64,000 nt of DNA from Panaeolus papilionaceus (lineage: Eukaryota > Basidiomycota > Agaricomycetes > Agaricales). Below are positions 44,659 to 57,076 of this stretch, piece after piece (the stretch's first letter is position 1; each line of letters starts with the position of its first letter). Made by a program: the position numbers and the translations under genes. The DNA lies in NCBI GenBank assembly GCA_015501605.1, contig JADNRZ010000017.1, forward strand, positions 372,001-436,000, read 5' to 3'. The notes under the pieces were generated by a model. The model made no database searches, was not told where the DNA came from, and saw only the letters and a list, made by a program, of their open reading frames with translations.

Positions 44659-45535
44659 AAAAGTCGTGAGGCAGGCTTCACAACAAAAACGATTGGAGAG
44701 TTGGGTATGAATTCGACTTCATTAGACAGGAATCTAACATTAAGAATGACATTTACCAATTATGGCGCGTAAAATCAACAAGCGCATCAATGATTGCATG
44801 AGAACACAGATGACCTCTAATTCAAACAAGGCACATAGCGGCGAAAGCATGGGTGGAGCGTTTGAGATGTTGGAGGAGAGATGTGCGGCGATGGTGGTCT
44901 TTCCTAAATCGGGATGATGGCTGAGCAATCCTGAGAAGGCTGGGTGGCAAGCCTGTCATTGGCGATTGCATTCTTGCAGCGTGCGTCGTTGATATCCCCC
45001 TGCATGGAAAAAATAAAATAAAATCATTCAAAAATGAGTACTCAGAATTGAACCTACTATGAGTGATATATGAGGGAAAATGGGTCACTGCAGACTGAGA
45101 GCAAGAAATAAACAATAGCATAGGTGAGCGCACCAATGTTGTGATTCGTGTCAAAGGGGACGAGAAAAATAGGATAGCTATTAAGGAGACAACATCCTCA
45201 ATGACGACTGACTCATTGTACAGCAGATATGGTAGAAAAGTCGGAAGGCAGTTGTGGAGAAGGATCTTTCATGAAGGGCGAATACCGAGGGAGACGACTG
45301 GGGTGGGGGTGAGCAACATTTACAGAGACTCGGAGACTGAGTTTATGTGAGAGACTGAGAGTGTCAAGCGAAGGGACACGTGATGGACATCAACCAATGG
45401 AAGATTCTATATTTTTCCTATCTTGGTCGATGATATCAATAAATGGGAATTACATAAAACAAATATAACTTGAGCTGGGATGAGGAAAAATGTCTAAGGT
45501 TGGTCGGCAATTAACCTGGGATGGAAGAGCCAATC
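44659..45535. other. Poorly resolved region with a P-loop-like remnant
   Basis: On the minus strand, a short frame near 44800-44940 reads LGKTTIAAHLSSNIS followed by FxLE-like residues. It resembles the end of a P-loop from a STAND/NACHT-type NTPase, but the Gly-rich start is missing and no supporting motifs follow. May be a relic. The rest holds nothing recognisable. Confidence 0.25.
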
Positions 45536-46919
45536 CTAGATGGGAACACTCATATCAGAATTTGGTGCACCCTGACAGTCTGCATCTGAATCCTCCAAGT
45601 CGCTATTTCCAAAACTGAGGGCACGTTCACGCTGCTTGCCTTTTGCCCTAGCCGACAAATTGGAAGATCCAACGGAATGGCACATCCTCAATGCCCTTTC
45701 AGTTTCTTCAAATAGAGTTCCAAGTGTAGCATGCTCCATTCCTAGGCTGAGATAAAACTCAGGCGTGAAATGAAGGAGAGACCGTGCATAGACGACACCC
45801 TCAGCGAGAAGTCGACCTTTGTATTGGGTAAAGTCGAGTTTGGGGAACCTAATGTCCAACAACCGAAGGAGCGACTCAAAAAGGAGTTCCTCCTTGTCGT
45901 TGTCGATGTAATTGTCGAGATCTTCAGGGTCATGCCTTCGTTTTAGGATCCTTTTGATATCCTCAAACGCCCATCGGAAGCAATCCGGGGGTGTGTGGCC
46001 TGTAGGATCTCCCAATCCGTCGTGCTGTATAAAAAAGGCACTTAGCAATAAGCGTTGAATAGGAAAAAAAAACAAACAATTTTTTTAGCCCATAAATTGA
46101 GTTCTTCAATACCCAACAGGACATGTTCGTCCAAATTTGCGCATCCAGGCTTCACATAGCACCAACAGTCAGGTCGTATATGTGTACCACATTGAAGTTT
46201 GTCTTTGAGTAGCTGTAGTTCTCGCTCATATGGGACGGTCCGGGGGTTCTACATGTAGTGAGTGAGCAACGATAAAGGTACTTGGATGTGCATGGATATA
46301 TAAACATACCAGACATATGATGACCATGGCAATTGGCTTGAATCGCTTGGGGTTGCTCTGAATTTTGGCAAGAGTTTGGATGGCAGTTTTGAGCTGCGCT
46401 TGCGTTCGGAGCTCGTGTGGAAGCACTGCCTTAGCATCGTCACTTGTCTTCCAAGCAAGTTTGGTGAGGGTCGGTAGCACCCCCATTGTAGTGCATACTT
46501 GCGCTATAAATTCCCGGTAGGTGATGGTGGCAGGAACAACCATGTCGCTGACGGCTCCATCCAGAGGGATGCGTACCAGAACTGCACAAGATTTCGTTAG
46601 TCAAGTGCTAAAGAAGGCGTCGTGCCAGCGCACACCGCGACGAAAACGACGTACTTTGGTGGTTGGCTACCCTGTCATTACCGTCTTCTGAGTCTTGATC
46701 GTCTAGGCCATCCAGACGATTTCTGAGATGTGCCGCACCTCGCTCAGCCGCTGAAGCAGAAGGCAAAGGACCTTGGCCAAGAAGGAATGCACTTCTTGGT
46801 CGGAGTACCTGCTTAAGAAAGGGTCGAGGGTGAGATTGGCTTGGTGCTGAGAGAGCTGGAGGATGACAAGCAGCAGAACCTACATGTCGGTTGGATGTCC
46901 TACGGTGGTTTGGAATCAT
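45536..46919 (-). CDS. Orphan hypothetical protein in transposon-associated block
   Basis: Assembled from ATG 46919 (MIPNHRRTSNRHVG), a basic disordered exon ending in a GTACGT donor, then LVRIPLDGAVSDMVVPATITYREFIAQVCTTMG..., an exon with Cys and aromatic residues (LQCGTHIRPDCWCYVKPGC), and a last exon reading HDGLGDPTGHTPPDCFRWAFEDIKRIL to ALSFGNSDLEDSDADC and SVPI stop. About 400 aa. The Cys-rich middle followed by ELNLWAKKI resembles a layout I associate with mushroom transposon-linked hypotheticals, but I cannot name a family. Same strand as its neighbours at 47184 and 49666. Confidence 0.5.
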
Positions 46920-47183
46920 GTCAAGCGAAGTGAGAGGTCAAGGTTGAAGAAAGAGTGGGATGTCACGGCCTTACCTCGTACATAGAATTGATTGTCTTTA
47001 TAGCACAGTCGTGGCTCCTGGGCAAATAGCACATCATTATCGCGATGAGAAATTGAGATGGTTTTTTCAAAGTTTGACCCTGAAGCGTAAAAAACAACCC
47101 TGAATGTTGAACGTTGAGCATCAACTGGGAAAAGAAGTGTGATTTACGAATATATTTATACATCACACTGGCAAATACAATGT

Positions 47184-49351
47184 TTATATTTCAACGTCCA
47201 AATGCATTTCCTGAGACGGCATCACTAAAGGGCCGTAGACCAATGCCTCCGTGTATGGGCAGAACGGTGCCATGTGGTCCACAAGATTCCGAATGCAATG
47301 CTGCGCCCGCTTGCCACCCACGTCATACTGGTGCGAGTAGTAGATAGCGAGGCTCGAGTTCATGGACAATTGGTCGTTCAGGCTCAGATTCCTGGGCTGC
47401 ATGGCGTTGTTGGTGGGCTCTGGGCTAGTCACGGTCTGCAACTCCTGGTTTGTGGCTTGCAGAAGTAACAAGAAAGCGTTAAACGAAGCCTGGAGGCTAG
47501 CAGGATGAAAAGGGTAGGTTGGTTTCAATTGCTGCTCGGTCGCGGTTGCGGAAATGAGAGAATTCTTGACATATTCAATTACTGTTGTGATATGTATGGT
47601 CCATTCGTGACCCATTTTTGCGTTGATCGCGCTAAGGAGTAACATCTCCCAATGAAGCCTGTGATCTAGAAGTTGCATCGATTGAGCAGCGGGCATAGAT
47701 TGTATGCAAGTCACTCACCAAGTTTACCAGAACCGTGACTAGCAGCTACGCTGGTACTAGCCGTAGCCGCTGGGGTGTCCATTGTGTCCAAGACCAATTT
47801 GGCATATCCAGTGACAACAGATCCAGAGGGAGCAATGCGGCTGTCTAACAACGGATGACCCCCCGGCATTGCTACATACTGACCAAAAAAAGCAGCCGAG
47901 GCAATAAAATTATCCATCGCAGTTGTTGAGAATGGGTGGACTCGGGATACCGCACTGACGGCTGCAGTGTCATCATCCGTCCTGAGCTTCTTCGCATAGG
48001 CCAGGGAAATCACATCATAATGGAATTTAAAAACGGTACGAGGCAGCGCCTTGATATTGAAAACAGTTTGGCGGTAGAACATCATCCTGCTATCCATGTT
48101 GATTGTGTATGAATTTTGACTGTAGGGCCACATTTGGACCATGGTGTGATAAAGCTGTAGCACAGATGTGAGTAAGAAATTCAACAGCAGCCTGACAATG
48201 TCGAAAGACTTCTTACTACTTCATTGGTATGCGCAACAAATTCGGCACTGCCATACTGGTCCCAAAGGTCCATACGTTGCCCAAGAAGATGAATGGTATT
48301 GGGAGAAAAGCAATTCGATTTACACAAAACTTCTCTCCAGCCATCCATGATATCGCTGAAGGTTGTCCCGTAGACGTTGACGGCGTTAGCCATGAGTTTA
48401 TGAACTTTCTTTTGTATTTGAATCCGTTGAAAGACAGTTAGATGCTGGACGGCGAAACCTGCAAACCATAGGAAAATTTTCCGCGGGCCGACATCCTAAA
48501 TGTAGAAATATTAGCATTAGTGGACGAGTGTGTCCTTAATGGGGAATAGCGAAACGAGCGCTCACTGCGACATCACTGCCTTCAGAAGGTCGAAGCCGCT
48601 TGGGGTCGTGCTGAATGGGAGCATGATTCTCTATTCGGATGGGATTGACAACGGGGGAGGGACCCTGGAAAATGACACGTCAAGATTGGGGGTCGCGAAC
48701 ATACACAGATGCATCTGTGCTGCTTAGAGCGGTGTAGCGGGAAATGATGCGACCTAACTGCTCCGGGGTGTGTAGCGCAGTCTTTGCAGGCAAGTAGTGT
48801 GTCTCAAGGAATTTGTAAGCCTCCTGGTTAATGTCGTGAAAATGCTTTTGAAAGCGACGTAGCACCTGAAATGTAGTAATAAGTACGAGATTATGATTGT
48901 ATATCACAATCAGAAAATGACTTACTGACATGACCACGTTTCTGGGGATCGATTCGTGAACAGGAACCCAATCGATAGCAAGGAAAACAGAGGTAATTGG
49001 CCACTTCGAGTTAACCTCAGCGTCATCTTCTCTGCCATTGTAGTTGATACCTAAAAAATGGACGACCAATCTAATCAACTCGTACACAATATCACACAAT
49101 CTGTCTTCACCAGCATAGTTAAATTCAGCTGATGAATAGACAGTGATGACAAGCAACATGGCTGTCCAGTAGGATATGGCGCCTAAAGATGTCTTCAACG
49201 TCTCATGTTGGGAACCCCCCTTAATTTGTTGGAGAGGTTCAGGCAAGTTCTTGTAAATGGCGATCCCCACAGCTGCAGTCGGACGATGGCCGGAGGTGAC
49301 GGATATGGATGGGGGAATAGATGAAACGGTACTAGAAGGTGCCTTGGGCAT
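47184..49351 (-). CDS. Orphan hypothetical protein in transposon-associated block
   Basis: Multi-exon gene from ATG 49351 (MPKAPSSTVSSIPPS) to the TAA at 47184-47186; roughly 600 aa. Notable blocks: SLGAISYWTAMLLVITVY, HFLGINYNGREDDAEVNSKWP, FRRFQKHFHDINQEAYKFLE (approximate), an exon with GPSPVVNPIRIENHAPIQHDPK, DVGPRKIFLWFAGFAVQHLTVFQR, NVYGTTFSDIMDGWREVLCK, and a His/Ser-rich alpha-helical C-terminal part ending EMHLDVEI. Alternating hydrophobic helices look globular rather than membrane-bound. No family recognised. Junctions such as GTGTATGT...TTTCCAG and GTGAGC donors are in frame, supporting one gene. Confidence 0.5.
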
Positions 49352-49665
49352 GGCGAAAGTGACAGAAAGCACAGGGCACAAAAAACACAAGGACATCTCA
49401 TGAAGATATAAAAGAGAATCATTCCTTTTGGGGCATGCTCGCAAAAAAAAACACCTCACGCGTTGATGCTGGGATGGGGAAAGGATTACTTCTGAGCTAT
49501 CTTGGGCAGACAGGAATGCATATTTTTCCCATCGTTTGATGACTAGCAAATGATGGTACAATAGGGAAATACAACACACACAACACAAGTATACATGGCG
49601 ACCTAATATAGAGCAGAAAGACTGGTCAGATGGGCCATAAAACCACACAAGGTCAAATGTCAAAC

Positions 49666-50663
49666 CTATGATGAATTAGGATCATCATCTTCGGAGCGAG
49701 ATAAGGAGGATACAGCACTCAAAGACGTCGCCGCATTTGGAGCTGTCCCATGAGTTTCTGTGAGCATAGCCTTGATCTGGGAAAGGCGTTGCGGAGAAGG
49801 AAAGACCAGATTAGTTTCTTCAACGATACAGACAGGTAAATCGGATAGTGGCCATCCCTTGGCGAGAAAGGATGAAACTATGGGAAAGACTTGGTGATCA
49901 GCTTCGCCTAATGCCACCAAAGCCTCTTCTAAGGAATCACTTTCGGCTTGAAGATCTAGATTGACTTGTGTGAGGCGTGCTTCACAGAGTTTTATCCTGG
50001 CCTGGAGACTTTTTCTGGCTGCTCTGGCTACACCTAAAGCAAAGCTGGAGGCCAACCATCCATCTGATCCTAGTGAGAGTCGCTCAACCCCCAGTAGCAA
50101 AGTCACTTCGTGGGCCTCACATTCATGCACAGCTTTGTGTGCTGCTAGAAGACGCTCAGAGGCTTCAATACATTTCTTCTCCAACTGTGACTTGTATGCC
50201 AGACCGTGTAGAAGGTCAGATTTCTCCTTAGGCAAATCCTCAAATGCCTATGTCGATATATGTCAGTCACTACGAAAAACAACAGATTTCAGGATCATGA
50301 CGCACACGTGGTATCGCGTTTCGGGTAGGATTTACGATGTCCCAGGACGACAACACCCGCCACGTTTCAACGGGCAACGTAAGTCCTTGTACTGACTGGG
50401 GAATCTCGACTTTGACTGAGGGTAAAGGGAGAGGGTCTCGGTGTTGGACAGGCTGTCCATCGTCCAATGCTTTCTTCATAATATCGTCCAAAATCTAAGA
50501 AAGTGATTATCATCTTGATTTGGAATATGTTTTCAAGGCAGTGGTGTACTCGAAAATCACTGGCGGAATTGGTTGGATCCTGGCCAATGTCACAATGTGA
50601 AGGGGCGTCGGGGTTGGGTGAAGTAGTCTCCTCCAAATTCCCAGAATTATATCTTGAGCTCAT
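49666..50663 (-). CDS. Orphan hypothetical protein, coiled-coil
   Basis: Three exons from ATG 50663 (MSSRYNSGNLEETTSPNP). A 56-nt intron with GTACAC donor follows SDFR; next come ILDDIMKKALDDGQPVQHRDPLPLPSV and an exon starting AFEDLPKEKSDLLHGLAYK that ends EDDDPNSS. About 290 aa. The last exon is rich in Glu, Leu and Ala with heptad character (SLQARIKLCEARLTQVNLDLQAE), predicting a coiled coil. No family recognised. It is divergently placed to the Plavaka transposase with about 775 bp between start codons. Confidence 0.55.
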
Positions 50664-51437
50664 GGCGCGACAGAGATACAACCACACAATGGTCCAAACG
50701 GAATACGAGAGAACTCCGAGTCCGTAGCAAATCAAAGATTGGGTAGCAACCCTTACTAGCGTGTTGTGACAAATTGAACTTGTTGCTCCTACACCACACA
50801 TAATAAGCTTTTGTCATAACTTGAAGTTTGTAGCGAAAAGGAAAAACACCGACCACTTAGAGCACGGCGCACGTCGCCACAGATTCCATGAAGATGTTGT
50901 GTCATTGGACACGACATATTTGGAGGAGACTTAGGCTGAATGAACTTCAATGGGGCCAGTCAAGTTCAACAAGTTCCAAGTGTTTCACGACAAAGTTCGT
51001 GGCTGATACTACGCACATTGACGGGATGATGGTTACCACGCTCCACACCCTCAGGCGACAACTTGCGAAGTGACACCTCCGTTCGTTCTGTTCCTATCAT
51101 TACAATTATTGTCACAGTTCATATATAATTCAGGCGATTGCACTCCTATCGTCTGCTTCGTCCTTTAGAGATATTTCAAACGTTTCGGTCCGAATAACGA
51201 CGTAAATTGGATTTAACCTCAACTTCAAGTTGTTTGTCATTGTCACATCGTCACAGTCTAGAGTCCAGGCCTTGGACAGATTACCCAACTCACGAGTCAA
51301 AACTCATCCTAAACATCCACAGTCAATGTGGGAAGACCTTCAAGTTGGTCCTAGAGTGAGCGATGAATCAATCAAATCCATCTACAAGAGCCAGTCTAAC
51401 CTTGAAGCTGTTGATCACCATCTGTCTTGTATTTATT
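50664..51437. other. Divergent promoter region between orphan gene and Plavaka transposase
   Basis: No recognisable gene. If the transposon is a simple one-gene unit, its left terminus should lie here, but no terminal repeat was found by eye. Confidence 0.35.
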
Positions 51438-54400
51438 ATGTCCAGCCTTCTGGCCTGTGTTGCGGGCTGCAACAAGCCGTTTTCTGATTCCTCAAAGCTA
51501 TCAAAACATCAATCAAGTTGTAGATTCGTAATAGCCACAAGAGAGAAGGCGAACATCGAACGAAAGGCCAGAGGCCTCGGCTCGTTGCTCCCAAAGGTCC
51601 CCCTCAAGAGCACCTTGCGAAAGGAACGTTTACAGATGCAGGTAAAGATTCATCTCTTGTAATTTGCCGCGACATTGTCGACTTTCGGAACACTGATCAC
51701 ACATAAAACGTTAGGTTGCTAAAGAGAGTTTGGTTCAAAAGCCCAATGCTCTGGTGTTCTCCGAGTCTGTGTCCGAGCCCAGCACGTTGTCAGTGCAAGA
51801 AGCAAGTCCTGAGCCCATCTCTTCCTCTTCCCAGGTGGATGAGAGACAACCCACTCCCTCCTTAAGTCTCCCTGTTGTTGCATCCCAAGTTTCCCGCTCT
51901 GGCCGTCCACGTCGGGAAGTCAGACTACCCCTTCGTTTTCGGGATTACCTTCCCGAGTCCGCCACATCGTTCATTGACGCAGATGAGCCAGCGCCAGTCA
52001 GACGTGTCCTTCTGATTGTCAGGGATCGTCTTCAAACAACACTCAACAACTTTGGTATCTGGAGGGAATACCCGAATCGACCCAGCGCAGATCCAGATTC
52101 CCACCTCTCCCTAGCAGATTTGGCCCCCAGTCCAAAAACATCAAACCAACGCATCGCACACACTAATCCAAGCTTTTGGCCATTCGGAAATTTCACCGTT
52201 CATTCTGTTATGAAATGGCTGAACAATGGACATGTGACCAAATCGGAAGCGGAGTTAACAAAACTTGTCAAAGACACAATACTGTCTCCCTCGTTTCGTG
52301 TTCATCACTTACTGGGATTTGATGCTCATACGGAAAACCAGCGCCTTGATCGGGAGATCATCCGATCTGAATTACACAGTAATTTTACCGAGCGACCCAT
52401 CCACATCGACGTACCCTCGGGACAAGCGGGCAAAAGCCCCGTCTCATGCACCGTACCTGGGTTCTTATATCGGAGTATTGTGACTGTCATCAAGGAAGCG
52501 TTTACGGGATCACTCGCCCATCTTCTTCATTACTCCCCATTCCGCCTTTATTACCACAACCCCGATAGTGGCAAAGACGAACGTGTATTTGGGGAAATTT
52601 ACACCTCCGATGCTTTCCTAGCGGAATCAGATAAGGTCCGATACAAGTCACCAGCAGACCCCGCCGATCCAACGTGCACTCGAGAGAAGGTCGTTGCAGC
52701 TCTTATGTTTTCCTCTGATGCGACGCATCTGGCAGATTTCGGGACCGCGAAGGCCTGGCCGATTTATCTCATGCTTGGAAACCTTACAAAGTATGTTCGC
52801 TCTCAGCCAGACTCTGGAGCTATGCATCACCTAGCATATGTCCCTTCGGTAAATACCTTTAGTTTCTTGGTTTTATGTCATACTGATTATGATACCTCAA
52901 TAGCTTCCGGAATCGTTCAAGGAATTCGTTGAAGGTTTCCACCCCAAATGGAGAACTCAGAAGGCCCAAATCCTGGCGCATTGTAAGAGAGAGTTGATGC
53001 AAGAGGTTTGGAAAACTTTGCTTGACGACAACTTCATTCATGCCTATAAATACGGAATTGTGGTCAAATGCATTGATGGCGTAGAACGACGGATTTTTCC
53101 TCGACTTTTCACATATTCAGCCGACTATCCAGAAAAGTAAGTCATATCCAGACCCCGAGACAAGTTTCTCTGACACAGTGGGTTGGACAGGGTATTGCTT
53201 GCTACAATCCGAGACAAGGGGGCTTGCCCCTGTCCGCGCTGTCTTGTTAAATCGAAGGATCTCGATCAGCTAGGAATGGAGGAAGACACATCGATACGCC
53301 ACAGCCATCGCACGTACAATGTTACGAAAGTTCAAAGAGCGCGCGACTTGATATACAAGAAAGCGAAACCTATCACAGGTGCAAACGTTGAGGCGTTACT
53401 CAAAGAGCATTCGTTTGTACCAACAATGGTACGTATTTACTCTAAGACTGCTACTATTGTTATCATGCTCATGGTCTGTAGAATGCATTTGTCAATCGAC
53501 TGGGCCCTGATTACGACCCTTTTGAGATGCTTGTTGTCAATCTGCTTCATGAATTCGAACTGGGTGTATGGAAAGCACTTTTCTCCCATCTTATAAGAAT
53601 CCTCTACGCTGCTGGCAGTGGGTCAGATAAATATGTCATTGAATTAGATTGCAGGTACTTGATGTGTGGTTCCCCATTCAACTGTCACTCAAAATGAGAA
53701 CCCATTTTTAGATTTGCCGCCATCTCTCCCTTTGGTCGTGGAACCATCCGTAAATTTGCTGCAAACTCTTCTGAGATGAAGAAGATGGCCGCTCGAGATT
53801 TCGAAGACCTCCTTCAGGTGTGTTGCAACTTGTGGCTCATGCTACGAAACATATATTGTCGGTGATTAACCTTTGGCGATATTCTACCAGTGTTCCATTC
53901 CTGCATTTGAAGGTCTTTTGGAAGAACCCCACAACCAACGTGTTATAAAACTGCTCTATCGCACAGCAGAATGGCATGCGCTTGCCAAGCTGCGTATGCA
54001 AACCGAACAATCTGTTCATCTCCTTCAAGATCTCACAACAGAATTTGGAACTCTGATACGACACTTTAGAGACACGACATGTGTGGATTTTCAAACGATC
54101 GAGCTTCCGAAAGAAGCAGCTGCCCGTGCTCGACATAAGGCTGCTCCTATGGGTGAACAATTACCAGTTAAAAGTGGTTTGTCGACAAATCTATTCGCTT
54201 TCTCTTATTATCAAACTGATTCCATTGTTGTAGCTACATCTCTCAAACGACAGCCAAAGGGTCTAAACCTCCAAACGGTCAAGATGCACTTTCTGGGCGA
54301 TTATACCAATTGTATCAGGGTCTTCGGGACTACAGACTCTTACTCTACGCAACTAGTGAGCCGGATCTTGGTAATCTTCTTTTAGCAAGCTGCTTACACA

Positions 54401-55781
54401 GACCGCTCAGGGCGAGGTACAGCATCGTATTGTCAAATACTTTTATGCCTTGACCAATAAAAGAGACGCACCCGTGCAAATTGGACAGAAGTATATCCGA
54501 AAGGAAGTGCTTCGATCTGAGGAGGAGCAAGAAATCAATGCAACCACCAATTTAGAAGGGCGCTTCTCGATATCAGAATCACGAGATATGCCTGTTTCTC
54601 TCTTTGAGTTGTCGGGAGGGAATGCCGCTACTTCGGTAAAGGTGCTTATATGTCATGATTTTTCGTCCAACCTTCACTCCTCGCTGACGACCGTGACTAA
54701 CTTCAGAACTTTATTCCAAAATTGCAAGAGCATATCCTTTGTCGTGTGACGTCACGGTCAGAAGGCTTCACCGAGGAGGACCGGGATTCAATCAGAATCA
54801 GAAACAACACTATCTACGAACACTTCACAGCCAGAATCAACTACACCACCTATGATCTGCACTGGGATTATGATGTTATCAACTCACGTTCACGGCCTTT
54901 CATTATGGCGATAGATCCAGAGAGCAAACAGCACAGCATTTTTTGGTATGCGGCTGTAATAGGAATCTTCCATGTCGAGTTCCAACACATCGGCTCAACT
55001 TCAAAAAGTGTGCGTCCTCAGATTCTTCATTTTTTTTGGGTGCATTGGCTTGGACCAGTCGAGGGTCATGATTCTGGAAGGGACAAAGCAATGCTACCCA
55101 AAATTCAACCTTTACCTGAGGACGATGAATTTGCATATGGATGCCTCGACCCCTCACTGGTTGTACGAGGTTGTCATTTGATGCCTGCGTTTCATGATGG
55201 TCCCAGGAGGCAATTGGCGCAAAACCAACAGGTACAGTACCAGGGACGTCGTTTGATGACAGAAGAATCACTCTCCCAATGGAAGAACTACTATGTCGGG
55301 ATGTAAGAATTAAATATTCTTTGCTTTTTTGGAATGCTGACGCTATCCTTGGAACAGATTTGTAGATCGGGACATGTTCATGCGCCAGCTAGGATTGGGA
55401 TTGGGTCACAGGGCACACCTCAGATCGAAGTCCTCTCTCGAATTTAGGCCAATGGACGGAGTTGAGCCAACGACAACCCTAAGTTCTAGAGCACACAAGC
55501 CTGAGGCAGAGCGCCCAATAAATGACATGGACATCGATGAAGTGGACCCCAATTTGCGCTCCTGCGAACAGAACCTTGGAGAAGAGCAGCGCGACTCGGA
55601 CGTACAGAACCTAGGCGATATATATGGGAGTCCGGGGATTGAGGATGAAGACAACAAAGACGACGGCGTAGCTCAGGAGGAAGATAATGCTGATAGCTGT
55701 GACTCCGATGACGATGGCAGCGTTAACTCGGATTACCCGACGTCCGAGTCAGACCTGGAATCATTATACGATGATTTTTGA
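51438..55781 (+). CDS. Plavaka transposase (KDZ superfamily)
   Basis: The protein starts MSSLLACVAGCNKPFSDSS with a C2HC/C2H2-like finger (C-x3-C, then H-x4-C), then a disordered linker. The long core reads FRDYLPES, NPSFWPFGNFTVHSVMKWL, ADPADPTCTREKVVAALMFSSDATHLADFGTAKAWP, CKRELMQEVWKTLLDDNFIHAY, RIFPRLFTYSADYPEK, KGACPCPRCL, and NLLHEFELGVWKALFSHLIRIL. After that come GTTDSYSTQ, VQHRIVKYFY, DPSLVVRGCHLMPAF and FVDRDMFMRQLGLGLGH, and an acidic tail. These are the blocks of Plavaka, a mushroom-specific group of the KDZ DNA transposons with an RNase H fold. The Asp in SSDATHL and the Glu in HEFELGVWK are candidate catalytic acids. Exons join in frame from start to stop, about 1,150-1,250 aa, with no lesion found, so it may be active. 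Confidence 0.88.
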
Positions 55782-56269
55782 GACCTTATATTTGCTAGAT
55801 TCTCTCCAACACTGTTTCGCTGCATCTTCCATCTCACGCTGCTGCATCTCCGAGTCGTCCCATTTCTTCGTTTTTTATTTATTTCTTATTTTCAACATTT
55901 TTTGCGAATTGTTTTCTACTCGTCCCTGGACTCTGATTACTACTAGCACCAACCTCGTCCCATTCATGACTCTGCGGGTACTATTAACCGTTCATCGATC
56001 ATGAGCGTATGGCAACGGTTTTTATTCACATATCCTAATGCGTCCGAGGCCTTCATTATACATTTCCATAATACCATAATATTCGAGCTGTACTATCAAA
56101 CCACGATTCGTCGATTGATAACTGCCTCATTTGAATACTACTTACGTCCAATATCTACAACCTTTTCAATGGGCTTCTCCTCGTTTAAGCCAACTCTGAT
56201 GAAAGAAGTCTTAGAATCTGTCCGTAAGTCCATGGTTGCCCCCGCCCAAGTAGAGCACGGTGTTGTGAT

Positions 56270-56740
56270 CGTTGCAACAATACAATGACACGCAACAGAT
56301 ATGAAATGCAGGGCATCGATTGTAATACTATTCCTAGGATTATGCTTCACGGCGAGGGCATTATCATCACGCATCTGGACGGAGTCGGGATGTAGGTTTG
56401 CAATGCGGTTGGTATAGCATTGTGTTGCGATTTAAAATAATGTTTAAAAAATATAATGGCATGCGACAGATATGAAACGCGGGGCCTAGATTGTAATACT
56501 GGCCCTAGGATTATGCTTCACAGTGAGGGCAATATCATCACGCATGCTGGACGGAGTCGGGATGTAGGTTTGCAATGCGGTTGGTATAGCATTGTGTTGC
56601 GATTTAAAATAATGTTTAAAAAATATAATGGCATGCGACAGATATGAAACGCGGGGCCTAGATTGATCATTGTAATACTAGTCTCAGGATTATGCATCAT
56701 GATATGAGCACTCTCATCACGCACCCTGGATCGTGTTGGT
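56270..56740. repeat. 172-bp tandem repeat (minisatellite), about 2.7 units
   Basis: CAGATATGAAA occurs at 56296, 56467 and 56639, spaced 171 and 172 bp. The first two units are nearly identical over their length, including GGACGGAGTCGGGATGTAGG and TGTTTAAAAAATATAATGGC. The third diverges after TAGATTG with a small insertion and fades by about 56740. It starts about 500 bp past the transposase stop. Confidence 0.93.
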
Positions 56741-57076
56741 GTAATCAGGTTACTTTCATGTGACATATCATTGTAACCCTGTGTCATTAGGTATGCCCCT
56801 GTTACATAATGGACGGACATAAAACCACAAACCAGTTTTCAAAAGTTTCCCTGATGTCGAACCTTCTGAATAACCTTATCTAATCTAAACTGGTAAACCT
56901 GAAACCGACTCAAAAGAGCCTCGTACAATGCCAGGACTGCATCGCAGGTCGTGGCCCTCATCCACGTTAATGATAGGCGCTTCTTGAGTGTAAGTTCATT
57001 TGACTAAGTTCGGTGTCAGGCGCCGGTGAACAACTTGAAGGTGATCGATGGTCTTCGGAACGGGAGGACAAGTCAT

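Larger units (their letters stand above)
50900..56740 (+). mobile_element. Plavaka DNA transposon, ends not determined
   Basis: The limits given are only outer guesses around the intact transposase gene and include the 172-bp tandem repeat on its right side. Terminal inverted repeats and target duplication were not found by eye. The true element may be larger and include the minus-strand orphan genes and DUF6698 gene to the left. Confidence 0.4.

Noticed and set aside
44740..44940. Possible NACHT/STAND NTPase P-loop (LGKTTIAAHLSS)
   Set aside because: Only the tail of a P-loop is present, the Gly-rich first half is absent, and no Walker B or further NACHT motifs follow; kept only as a possible relic.
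40680..56820. Similar words CCTCCTTACATAAAGGTGACAT (left) and CCCCTGTTACATAATGGACGG (right) as ends of one element
   Set aside because: They are in direct, not inverted, orientation and the match is weak; not enough to call element termini.
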